Part shown: positions 54,960 through 64,000 of the stretch, piece after piece
Layout: every line of letters starts with the position of its first letter
Numbering within the stretch: position 1 is the first letter of the stretch
Assembly: GCA_025617745.1 (NCBI GenBank)
Contig: CM046856.1
Span: 42,771,049-42,835,048 of the forward strand
Reading direction: 5' to 3'
Source: Heliocidaris erythrogramma
Lineage: Eukaryota; Echinodermata; Echinoidea; Camarodonta; Echinometridae
DNA length: 64,000 nt
The notes under the pieces: model-generated
Told to the model about the DNA's origin: nothing
Databases searched by the model: none
The model's input: only the letters and a program-made list of their open reading frames with translations
Made by a program: the position numbers and the translations under genes

Positions 54960-55740
54960 AAAGAAATAACTGCCCCCTTTTTCGTCTAATTAGTGCCCAT
55001 TTCCCGTTCTAATAGTGCAATTTTTCCTTCTGAAAAGGGCACAGTGCCCCTCCCCCCACTTTTTCAAGTACCCCAAAAGTGCCCCTTTTATCTATGAAAA
55101 TTGTCCCCCTTTCTTCGTATAGTGCCCCTCTTTCTTTCTAATAAGTGCCCTGCCCCCTTTAACCTTAGACATTACTGCCTCTTATAAAATCTAATAATTG
55201 CCCCCTTTTCCTTCTAATTAGTGCCCCTTTCCCGTTCTAATAGTGCAATTTTTCCTTCTGATACGTGTCTCTTTTCACTTCTGATATGTGCCCCCTTTCC
55301 TTCGTATAACTGCGCCCTTCTTCTTTCTGATAAATGCCCTTTTCACATTCTGATAAGTGCCCCTTTAGCTTCAGACATTACTGCCCCTTTTGAAATCTGT
55401 GCCTTTGTTTGCCGTCTGATTAGTGCCCATTTCCCGTTCTAATAGTACATTTCCCCCTTCTTATAAGTGCCCTTTTTGACCTCTGGTAAGAGACCCTTTT
55501 TCTTCGTATGACTGCCCCTTCTTCTTTCTAATAAGTGCCCTTTTCACCTTCTGATAAGTGCCCCTTTTAAGCCCAGATAAGTGTCCCCTCTGAAATCGGA
55601 CAAGTGTCCCTGTTTTCGTCTGATCGGTGCACATTTTCCGTTCTATTAGTACAATTTTTCTTATTATAAGTGCCCTTTTCATCTCTGATAAATGCCTCTT
55701 TTTAAGTGCCCTTTTTACTTTTGATCAGTGGCCCTTTTTT
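54960..55740 (+). repeat. GTGCCCCTTTT degenerate tandem array
   Basis: About 780 bp of direct repeats of TTCTGATAAGTGCCCCTTTT with variants (TTCGTATAACTGCCCC, CTAATAGTGCAATTTTTCC). Higher-order units are visible: TTCTAATTAGTGCCCATTTC recurs about every 230 bp. The - strand reads as Lys/Arg/Gly-rich frames that are a consequence of the repeat. Confidence 0.88.
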
Positions 55741-57368
55741 AGCTCACCTGAGCCTAAGGCTCGAGTGAGCTATTGCGATGGAAATTTGTCCGTCGTCCGT
55801 CGTTCGTTAACTTTTTACATTTTCATCTTCTTCTCCAAAACACATGATCGGAATTCAACCAAACTTGGTAGGAATCGTCCTTAGGGGTAGGGGACCCAAA
55901 GTTGCTAAAATGGTACATGTGGCCCCCAGGGGAGGGGCCCAGGGGGAGGGCCCCCAATTGTAAAAGCGATGTAAATTTCAAACATCTTCTTCTCCAGAAC
56001 CAGGCATAGCTCAGACTTGGTATTGTGTATGGAGATACCTCTATAGATGAAGAATGAATGTTCGTGAAATTTCTCTGAGTGGCCCTATAGGGGCCCTGTG
56101 GGGGTAACATACTGGAGGGGGGGGGGGCGCTGCCAGGCAAAATGTACATTCTGATCTTCTTCTCCAAAACACATGATCGGAATTCAACCAAACTTGGTAG
56201 AAATCATCCTTAGGGGTAGGGGACCCAATGCTGCTAAAAAGGTACATGTGGCCCCCAGGGGGGCCCAGGGGGAGGGCCCCCAATTGTAAAAGCTATGTAA
56301 ATTTCAAACATCTTCTTCTCCAGAACCAGGCATAGCTCAGACTTGGTATTGTGTATGGAGATACCTCTATAGATGAAGAATGAATGTTGTTCATGAAATT
56401 TCTCTGAGTGGCCCTATAGGGGCCCTGTGGGGGTAACATACTGGAGGGGGGGGGGGGGGGGCGCTGCCAGGCAAAATGTACATTCTGATCTTCTTCTCCA
56501 AAACACATGATCGGAATTCAACCAAACTTGGTAGGAATCATCCTTAGGGGTAGGGGACCCAAAGTTGCTAAAATGGTACATGTGGCCCCAGGGGGCCCAG
56601 GGGGAGGGCCCCCAATTGTAAAAGCTATGTAAATTTCAAACATCTTCTTCTCCAGAACCAGGCATAGCTCAGACTTGGTATTGTGTATGGAGATACCTCT
56701 ATAGATGAAGAATGAATGTTGTTCATGAAATTTCTCTGAGTGGCCCTATAGGGGCCCTGTGGGGGTAACATACTGGAGGGGGCTGCCAGGCAAAATGTAC
56801 ATTATGATCTTCTCCAAAAAAAAATGATCGGAATTCAACCAAACTTGGTAGGAATCATCCTTAGGGGTAGGGGACCCAAAGTTGCTAAAATGGTACATGT
56901 TGCCCCCAGGGGGGCCCAGGGGGAGGGCCCCCAATTGTAAAAGCTATGTAAATTTCAAACATCTTCTTCTCCAGAACCAAAAGTTTATCTAGATATTTTG
57001 TGTGTTATATAGATCTTGAAGATGAATTAAAAAAAAGTTGTTCATGACATTCTCAGGGTGGCCCCATAAGGGTCCTGCGAGTGCGAGGTTAATATGCAGG
57101 AGGGGAAATGTACATTCTTTGCATGATTTGTTGTATGATTCAACCACACTTGGTGGGAATCATCCTTAGATGTAGGAGATTCAAATAATACATGTACATG
57201 ACATTGTAGACCATGTGGTGGTGGTGGGGGGGGGGGGATTATGTTAATTTCTAACATCATCTCATGTACATCCTCCTAGTTGTTTCAATTTCTAACATAT
57301 CTCCTGGTGGTGCTAGAGAGAACATGATCCACCTCAGGTGAGCGTCGTGCCCCCTGGGGCTCTTGTCT
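55741..57368 (+). mobile_element. Tandem-core element, family 1, complete
   Basis: Starts with the hairpin AGCTCACCTGAGCC ... GGCTCGAGTGAGCT, followed by GTCCGTCGTCCGTCG. Four core units of about 330 bp begin near 55825, 56155, 56488 and 56806. Each unit is itself two related halves starting CATCTTCTTCTCCA. The far end is CACCTCAGGTGAGCGTCG ... GGGGCTCTTG. GCTCACCTGAG and CTCAGGTGAGC are inverted ends. The GTGCCCC array resumes just outside (57369-57430). Confidence 0.88.
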
Positions 57369-57430
57369 TTCTTATAGTATTATTTTCCTTTTGATAAGTG
57401 CCCCTTTTGTATTCTGATAAGTGCCTATAT
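57369..57430 (+). repeat. Continuation of the GTGCCCC array
   Basis: TTTTGATAAGTGCCCCTTTT and TTCTGATAAGTGCC are the same units as in 54960-55740, separated from them by the family 1 insertion. Confidence 0.8.
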
Positions 57431-57589
57431 ATTTAATGTATTGTACCTATATACTCCAATGTCGCTTACAAACTGTGCCTAAAGTCCACAAAAGACTGAA
57501 AAGAGCCATATTTATATCTAGCTCCAAATAATCAGAGAGGCTTCATAATGATAGATTCCCCTACTGATATAAGCACATTGAGAGGCAGT

Positions 57590-58037
57590 GGAGCAGGGGG
57601 CAGGAGGGGCACGATTCCCTAAATCATACAAGAATGAGCAGTGCCCATAAATCATAACAGGAAGGAGGACAGTTTTTTCTTTAAAAATTCCAAAGCTCGC
57701 TCGCTACGCTCACTCGCATTTACCATTGTATTCTTATCATTATTAGGATAATCGCTGCTATTCAAAATATATTCAGTATTTTACTCGCTCGCTTCGCTCG
57801 CTCACAAATGAATAATGAAAACATTACACACAACTGCAGAGCAGTTGTGTTTTTTTAAAATCTAGAACCATGTTAAGACATATAAACAATAAAGTGTCGA
57901 AAATGATTAATCAAAATGTAGCGGTATACTAATGTCTCAAAGTGGCATTTTCCGCCTTGTTTTCACCCTTTGTAAGTGCCCCTTTTTGTCGGTGCTCCCC
58001 CCCCCCCCCCACTTTGAAAGACGCTCCGCCGCCCTTG
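57590..58037 (+). mobile_element. GGCAGTGGAGC ... CGCTCCGCC element
   Basis: Begins AGGCAGTGGAGCAGGGGGCA and ends after a C-run with ACTTTGAAAGACGCTCCGCC. It contains CTCGCTCGCTTCGCTCGCTC (about 57784) and one GTGCCCCTTTTTG unit. A copy with the same ends is at about 49939-50160. Confidence 0.65.
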
Positions 58038-58130
58038 GTTTCAGGTGACGCAGTGAAATTACAACACCACATTATATAGCCAGAATTGTGACCATATCTC
58101 TGTATAAAAGTCCCATGTCAAAACACAGCT

Positions 58131-60010
58131 TTAAAATGGAAATTCAACCTTAATGGCAGTTGCTCTGAAAGAAAGAGGAAAAATCAAAGAAGCAGATTGG
58201 TAAAAGTTTGAACGAAATAGGACAAGCAATAAAAAAGTTATGAATTTTTGAAAGTTGTAATCACTACATAGGCCTACCTTCAAATTGGCTGAATAGGTAA
58301 TGTCCCTGTGACGAAGTTGTGGAAAACTCCCCCATTTGCTCCAACACAAAAAATTACTAAAATGTTATTTTTTTCAAAATGTATTACTCAGTAAGATCTT
58401 TTTCTTTAATGAGGACATAACAATATGCTATCTGCAATATATTTTGAGTACTGGCCCGAGGGTACATGCGCTTCGGAGAAAACCGCAAATTAATAATAAT
58501 AATAATAATAATAATATATAGCGCCAAATCCACTCTGTGGAGTGCTCAAGGCGCATGTAGAACTTAATTAAGAATTAAACAGAAATGTTTTTACATGATT
58601 TTTAAAATAATCAGATGTTATGCACTTTTTGATGTCTTCAGCAAGGCTATTCCATAATTTAGGACACGCATGGGCAAATGATCTTTCCCCCAAGATCTTG
58701 CGACTTTAGGGATCACAAGAGAACTGGAAGTGGATGAGCGTAAAGATCTCGCGGGGGTGTAATTTTGAATTAAAGAGGTATTGTATTGGGGAGCAGAACC
58801 GTGAACGCAGTGAAAAGTGAGCAACAAAATTTTGAAAATAATGCGATGTTTGACAGGGAGCCAGTGTAGCGACTGCAAAACAGGGGAGATATGAGTAACA
58901 GAGTAACAATGCGAGCCGCAGCATTTTGAAGCTTCTGGAGCTTGGACAACAGATTTTGGGGTATATTGAACAGAAGGGCATTGCCAAAGTCGAGACGGGA
59001 GGAAATTAAGGCGTGAACTATCTTTTCAGTGGCAGACTTGGACAAATATTTCCGAATAAAACCGATATTACGTAATTGGTACCTAACTGATCTGCAGATA
59101 TTTGAAATTTGACTAGACATTGTCATATATGAGTCAAACATAACACCAAGATTGCGATAAGTCTGCGACAAATAAATTGTGTGGCCAGAAAATAAGATGG
59201 AATTAATATCAATTTTACTAAGCTGCACTTTAGAACCAATTATAAGGAATTCACATTTATCTGAATTCAGTTTCAGAGAACGTGCGAGCATCCAATCGTG
59301 AACATCAACCATGCATGATTCAAGGCGATGAACAGCCCTTTCCGCAGCGGATTGATCTGAATTAAAGGAAATCATGAGTTGAATATCGTCTGCATAAATA
59401 TGATAATCTATGCCATGTTGTAGCAGAACTTGTCGCAATCCAATTAAATAAATTGAAAAAAGAGTCGGTCCGCCCACAGAACCCTGTGGTACTCCACAGG
59501 AGAGAGGCAAAGCAACTGATTTGCAACCATTTATACAAACGATCTGAGAGTGGTATGAGAGATATAGGACTCGAACCATTTGTATGCCTCACCCTTGACA
59601 CCAAGTTCAAAAGAATAGTATGATTGATAGTGTCGAAGGCGGAGGACAAATCTAGGAGCAGGAGAGCAGTTGAGTACCCTCTATCCATCCCTTGCAGGAT
59701 GTGGTTGGACACATTCACAAGCAGTGTTTCCACGCTATGATGGGATCTGTAAGCCGATTGGAAAGGGTCAAACAAATCATTGATGATATTTTTGCGTACG
59801 ACAAACGGGAGAGTTGTCCACAAGACTGTCACAATCGACTCACCAAATTGCCAAATGGAGATTCGCATAGATGTAGTGATCTCATTTTTCAAACATCCAT
59901 AACTTTCTTATTCCTTGTTCGATTTCTTTCAAACTTTCACCATCCTGTTTTTCTTATTTTTCTGCTTTCTTACAAATCAAGTTATTACCAAGGTTGGATT
60001 GCCCTTTAAT
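58131..60010. mobile_element. Foldback element interrupted by a LINE
   Basis: The left part 58131-58492 matches 50676-51040 and the right part 59786-60010 matches 51041-51270. The 1.29 kb between them is a LINE on the opposite strand. Outer ends: AAATTCAACCTTAATGGC and CCAAGGTTGGATTGCCC. Confidence 0.88.
58493..59785 (-). mobile_element. 5'-truncated LINE, CR1/L2-like reverse transcriptase
   Basis: Read on the - strand from 59785: SAYRSHHSVETLL, then LLLDLSSAFDTINH (RT motif A), a frame change near 59580, CGVPQGSVGGPTLF (motif B), YADDIQLM (motif C), KLNSDKCEFLIIGS, and further shifts before a C-terminal SFAHACPKLWNSL-like region (about 58680). The 3' end is GGCGCTATATATTATTATT with a trinucleotide tail (58496-58520). 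No endonuclease domain is present, so it is 5' truncated. At least two frame breaks make it inactive. It is the only substantial RT besides the DIRS element. Confidence 0.9.
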
Positions 60011-61379
60011 GACGGCATTCCTTTAATGTAATGCATCCATTTTAATACAAACTTATAGCAGAGCACGTGACAAGGGAACATGGACGATTCAATCATTATT
60101 GAACCTATTATTGACCGAAATAATATTGCGAGGGAACGCAATAATTATTGCGAGGGAACAAAATATTATTGCGAGGGAACGAGATAATCCATTTTCCCCC
60201 TCATGTCACCTGGCGGGCTCCGTACGAATAAAATGATAATGGTAAAGTATGTAAATGTAGACCTATAGGTTTGGTACATAATCATAGGTTTATATCATTT
60301 GACTATATACTTTTGAGAAAGCAATACAATTTTCACAATTTAACAACTTATTATTAAAATGATCATTTGACACAAAATTGCACCCCAAGAAAGTTAAATA
60401 ATCAAAATTGTACTATGTAAATTTGATCTGAATTGAATGAGACACTTTGGAGTTGTTAAGGTTGTAAGGCAAAAAATGTTTTTTCTCTATTACCCAGAGC
60501 ATTTTGGGCAGCAAAGCTTGGTTTATGCACTTTGGTGGGTTTTTTTCAGGGGCATGTTACACCCACTTCCCGATGGAAATATTTGCCAGTTTTTATATTT
60601 GTTGTAATGTACACCCATACCTCTTCGTTCTGACAAAATTTGGTCCATGGGCCTTTTATAAGGAGATAAAATTGCCCCAATTTTTAGGGGCGGTGTGACA
60701 ACCCATCCCGACGGAAACTTTTGTCAGTTTTGGTGTTTTGATGATGTATAGTCATACACCTTCCTTCTGACAAAGTTTGGCGCATAAAAAATTATTATGT
60801 AGATGAGTTGAAATCGACCCGACTTTGGGGCCCATTTAGGGGGCTCTGGGGGCCAAACCCGGCGGCTTCGTTCGAGCTGACATTAAGCTGTTTGTGAATG
60901 ACATGGATACAAGTGCATGCGTATCTAGGGATTATGGCGCCCGGGGCAAATAAGTAAGTTGCGCCCCCCCCCCCCCTATATACGCCACTGCATGGATGGT
61001 CTAAGCAACTTTAAGGATAATGGGGTGACTATTTCGGGACAGGCTCCTGGCCTAAAACATGAGAGCGCACTTTTCGTCCGGTTCGAAATAATGTCGGTTA
61101 ACGTTGTACAGTTACCGGTGGAGTAGAATAATAATGTTTTGACAATATTTGAATTCTCTGTCCGGAAACACTTGTTTTGCCATAAGCCTATACTTACACG
61201 GCAGAAGGGGAACTTTCATCCTGTACCACACCTATAGCCATTGATATACCCGGGGGGGGGGGGCATGTCTCATTGAGACCTGTATATCATCCGCGTAAAT
61301 CACTTTCTGAAAAGCACCCTAAACGGGGATTGCAGTAGGAGTAGTTTTGATATCCGGCAGGGAAACCCGTCTTACATCT
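60011..61379. other. Intergenic DNA with small tandem repeats
   Basis: Three copies of ATTGCGAGGGAAC at 60125, 60147 and 60168. Two diverged tandem units of about 160 bp at 60545-60790 (CATACCTC.TTCTGACAAA; CATACACCTTCCTTCTGAC). GCGTATCTAGG ... TATACGCCACTGCATGG at about 60917-60993 around a C-run looks like a small MITE. No gene seen. Confidence 0.5.
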
Positions 61380-61613
61380 CAGGGGTGGTATTCTGAGATT
61401 TATTTTATCTTGATTTTAGTGAAATAAGTTTAATTGTCATAACAAAATGTACGCTGATGGTGTATCATTGGTTAATGACTGCGCAAAAGTGGCTGTGTAC
61501 GCGGAATTCATCTGCGCAAACACCAATGAAATGTTGCAATTTAAAAGTTGTTATGACAATTAGAATCTTTTCACTAAAATCAAGCTAAAATAAATCTCAG
61601 AATACCACCCCTG
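61380..61613. mobile_element. Foldback MITE, CAGGGGTGGTATTCTGAG family
   Basis: The left arm CAGGGGTGGTATTCTGAGAT and right arm ATCTCAGAATACCACCCCTG are perfect complements, continuing imperfectly over TTATTTTATCTTGATTTTAG for about 46 bp. 234 bp, no coding frame. Confidence 0.9.
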
Positions 61614-62859
61614 ATTTTTATACAATTAACGGCGATTTTATATCTTTCGTGGTATTTTACATCCTATTTGAGGATTATATCATCATCATCACAGACCTTT
61701 TTTTAGCCAAAAAGGAAAGAAATTTAACTTAATTTGGAACACATTACCGAATTATATTTTCATCCCTGATTTTCCTTTCACCTCTGAATTTTGATACCCT
61801 TTTCCTTGATTTTTGCTGTGTTTGATACCCCGGGTTACGGGCCTATTAATGCTCAAAAAAGTACCCTTTTATCCGTTTTCGAGTACGCGGACGATGTTAC
61901 AGGTCTCAGTGAACCCCCCCCCCCCCCCCCCCGGGTTGATACGCAGTACAGGAATCAGATTTTATTCTTTTCTTTCTTTTTTTTTTTTTTGGGGGGGGGA
62001 TCACCAGCATTTTATTTTTTGTTAAATGTATCATAATAATGAGGTGATTTATAAAGTAATACTTCAGCATACCCCAGTCCCTTTTAGGCCATAAGTTTTG
62101 GACGTAATTATACCTGTCCTTATTTTGAACAGAAATATTAATGGAAAAAATATTAACTCTTTCTGTGCCGATGGTACGTATATGTGACAGATAGACTTGT
62201 CATTTTCATTCACCAATTGCTCGGCCACAGGAAAGGTTTATGGTGGTCAATGTATATCTAAATATATGGTTATAATTAAATGCTACCATAGAACATTTCA
62301 GAGAAAATTTCAGATTAAAAAAAAAGATATTACCTTATTTCAACATCAAACAATAGTAAACAAATGAGAAATCAAAATATAATGGACAAAAAAGAAACTT
62401 TAAAAATGTAATTTTCCATTCTTATGCCATAAAGTTGGGTAAAGTAATAATTATTTGGTATCATAAGAAATGGTAATAAATTCCCTACAAGTTTTGTACA
62501 CAATATTTTGTGAAATAACAGATTGTTAATGTGCAGACATTTGAAAACTAAGCATTGGTCACATTTTAGTAAAATTTTGAAGAGAGCTATAACCCCTTCG
62601 CACAGTAAGGGTTAAGGTATATTCTATATCGATAATGCTATCATAGTTGCAATGCGCTGGTTTCGATAACCAAAACTCTTAATAGATTAAGGTATAACTG
62701 TATTTAATGCTCTGTTTTTGTTTTAGTTACGAATCTCTTTCATTGGTTATTACGTAGGTTATTAAAATAGAAACTTCTTAAATTTAGTAACTAATTTCCG
62801 CTTTAGATCTAAATACATCTAGTTTTGAAGGGTTATTATCATCCTCGCTATTATAATCG
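61614..62859. other. AT-rich intergenic DNA
   Basis: A C-run lies at 61914-61932 and T/G runs near 61977-62000. Otherwise nothing seen. Confidence 0.4.
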
Positions 62860-63060
62860 GAGATATGCCGAGCGTGCTGACGTTGCAGTCACGTGACATG
62901 AAAGCGCGACTATAGACGTATACTATATAGTATACATACGCGTACGACGAGCGAGCGATAGGTCTTTCTGCAAGGCACATGTACTTCTCGGGAATCCACC
63001 ATTGTTATTGGGATCGGCCGACGTAAGTTAGCGTTGTTTTGTGGACGATTTTTCCGTCAA
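62860..63060 (+). promoter_or_regulatory. Promoter-like CpG-containing stretch
   Basis: Richer in CpG than its surroundings (GCGCGAC, ATACGCGTACGACGAGCGAGCG). It holds GTCACGTGAC (62890 region), a perfect E-box of the USF/TFE type, and ATTGG near 63008. It precedes the candidate first exon at 63172. No TATA box was assigned. Confidence 0.4.
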
Positions 63061-63171
63061 GAGGAAGGAAATACGATCGTGTGAAAAATCTTATTTATCT
63101 GTGGACATTTGGACTGTCGGTGAAGATAATATTTTGGTGGAATCAGGGGTTATTATTGGATTTATAAGGCA

Positions 63172-63198
63172 ATGTCTGCGGCGGCAGGAGTTGAACAG
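63172..63198 (+). CDS. Candidate first coding exon, unknown gene, + strand
   Basis: ATG at 63172 (context GGCAATGTCTG) encodes MSAAAGVEQ and ends CAG before GTTCGT, a modest donor. The Ala-rich N terminus and the promoter-like sequence upstream are typical of a first exon, but continuing exons would lie right of the window. The longer open frame over 63041-63475 is in a different frame and has no ATG at its start. Confidence 0.35.
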
Positions 63199-63857
63199 GT
63201 TCGTTTCACCGTCTGTTTCTCTATCACCAAATTATGCATTGATGTGTACGTACATGACATGGCACACTCGCCGGCCATGTACACCTCTATGTGCCCAAAG
63301 GTTTTACGTTGTGGAGTATTGCTTTCGCGGTGTGTGTATCTGTGTGTATGAGGAATGGAGCTCCACAGTATACGAACGTTATGTAGGCTCTGTGTTGACA
63401 TGCCTGTATGTAACAAATGCGTACATGACAGCCGTGTATTTTATCATGTTAAGCGATGATCGGAACCAAATGTAACCGCCCTTTTAGTGAAATTGTACTA
63501 TATATTACTTCCGATTTAATGATGAATTGAATCTATAGAAATATGGTTTCTTTTATTGCATGAAATATTTAGCAATACAGCATCTCCGAGTCCAACTTGG
63601 GCTTGCAGCCAGTTCAAGTCAATCTATTTCTAGGCCTACTACCACTAGACCGAAAGCTTCAGTCTCTGTTCGTCGGGTGTTCCACTGGACTACGTCTTGC
63701 TTCACTACACCTCCTTACATAGACTGAACTCGGTCTCTCACTCTGTACCAGGGACTAAGGACGAATTTTCAATTTCCAATAAATACATTATTTCATTAAA
63801 ATAAACAACTCAGAATGAGAACAACGGTAATATAATATGCTTGAATAAATTTCTTAC

Positions 63858-63938
63858 CCCAAATTCCTCGTCTGGTACACGAATCTGATCATTTGAAGCA
63901 TGGAAGTTGCACGTCAGTAGCGAGTCGCTGACAGCCAT
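63858..63938 (-). CDS. Candidate first coding exon, unknown gene, - strand
   Basis: ATG at 63938 (context CCAAGAATGGCT) encodes 27 codons, MAVSDSLLTCNFHASNDQ and nine more, ending phase 0 before GTAAGA, a good donor. Upstream on the - strand is CTACTTCCGGGTCATGTGAT, an ETS-type site plus an E-box, common near animal transcription starts. No second exon was found to the left. The product is not recognised. Confidence 0.5.
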
Positions 63939-64000
63939 TCTTGGTTATAATCACATGACCCGGAAGTAGGCCTAGTCGGAAGCGTATAGAGATTGTGTAG

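Noticed and set aside
62041-62860. Possible second exon for the - strand gene starting at 63938
   Set aside because: AT-rich, no acceptor followed by a coding-like frame could be found.
63041-63475. 144-codon ORF on +
   Set aside because: No ATG at its start and no family resemblance; the ATG at 63172 is in another frame and is better supported by splice context.

Overview
This is animal nuclear DNA: GT-AG introns, AT-rich non-coding sequence, and dense interspersed repeats. The repeat style (short foldback elements, elements with tandemly repeated cores, a DIRS-type retrotransposon, long G or C runs) together with the two genes suggests a marine deuterostome, most likely a sea urchin. The species is an inference; nothing in the window proves it.

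Left half, + strand (about 5.4-34 kb): the last 15 coding exons of a VPS13B-type gene (lipid-transfer/tethering protein; Cohen syndrome protein in humans). They join in a single open frame of 1,125 codons plus stop. The first exon here opens inside a codon, so the 5' part of the gene lies upstream, and bases 1-5394 are intron. The introns hold a 54-bp minisatellite, tRNA-derived SINEs, foldback MITEs, tandem-core elements, a LINE scrap and a complete but decayed 6.06-kb DIRS element (13384-19445).

Middle and right, - strand (38268-45770): a complete six-exon gene of the AIG1/ADTRP family (membrane threonine hydrolases for FAHFA lipids), 234 aa. It converges tail to tail on the VPS13B-type gene across about 6.3 kb, which holds the VPS13B 3' UTR, a 449-bp foldback element and a tandem-core element.

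46-64 kb is mostly repeats: foldback elements, one split by a LINE, arrays of a GTGCCCCTTTT motif, a tandem-core element inserted in such an array, a TA-flanked MITE and many G/C runs. At the far right two candidate first exons face each other (63172-63198 on +, 63858-63938 on -); neither was assigned a product.

I saw no bacterial-type system, CRISPR array, rRNA or functional tRNA. The most unusual items are the DIRS element, whose internal region reads as the reverse complement of its own joined ends, its insertion about 20 bp past a VPS13B donor site, the minisatellite carrying 12 K50-homeodomain-type TAATCC sites, and four unrelated repeat families built on one common plan.
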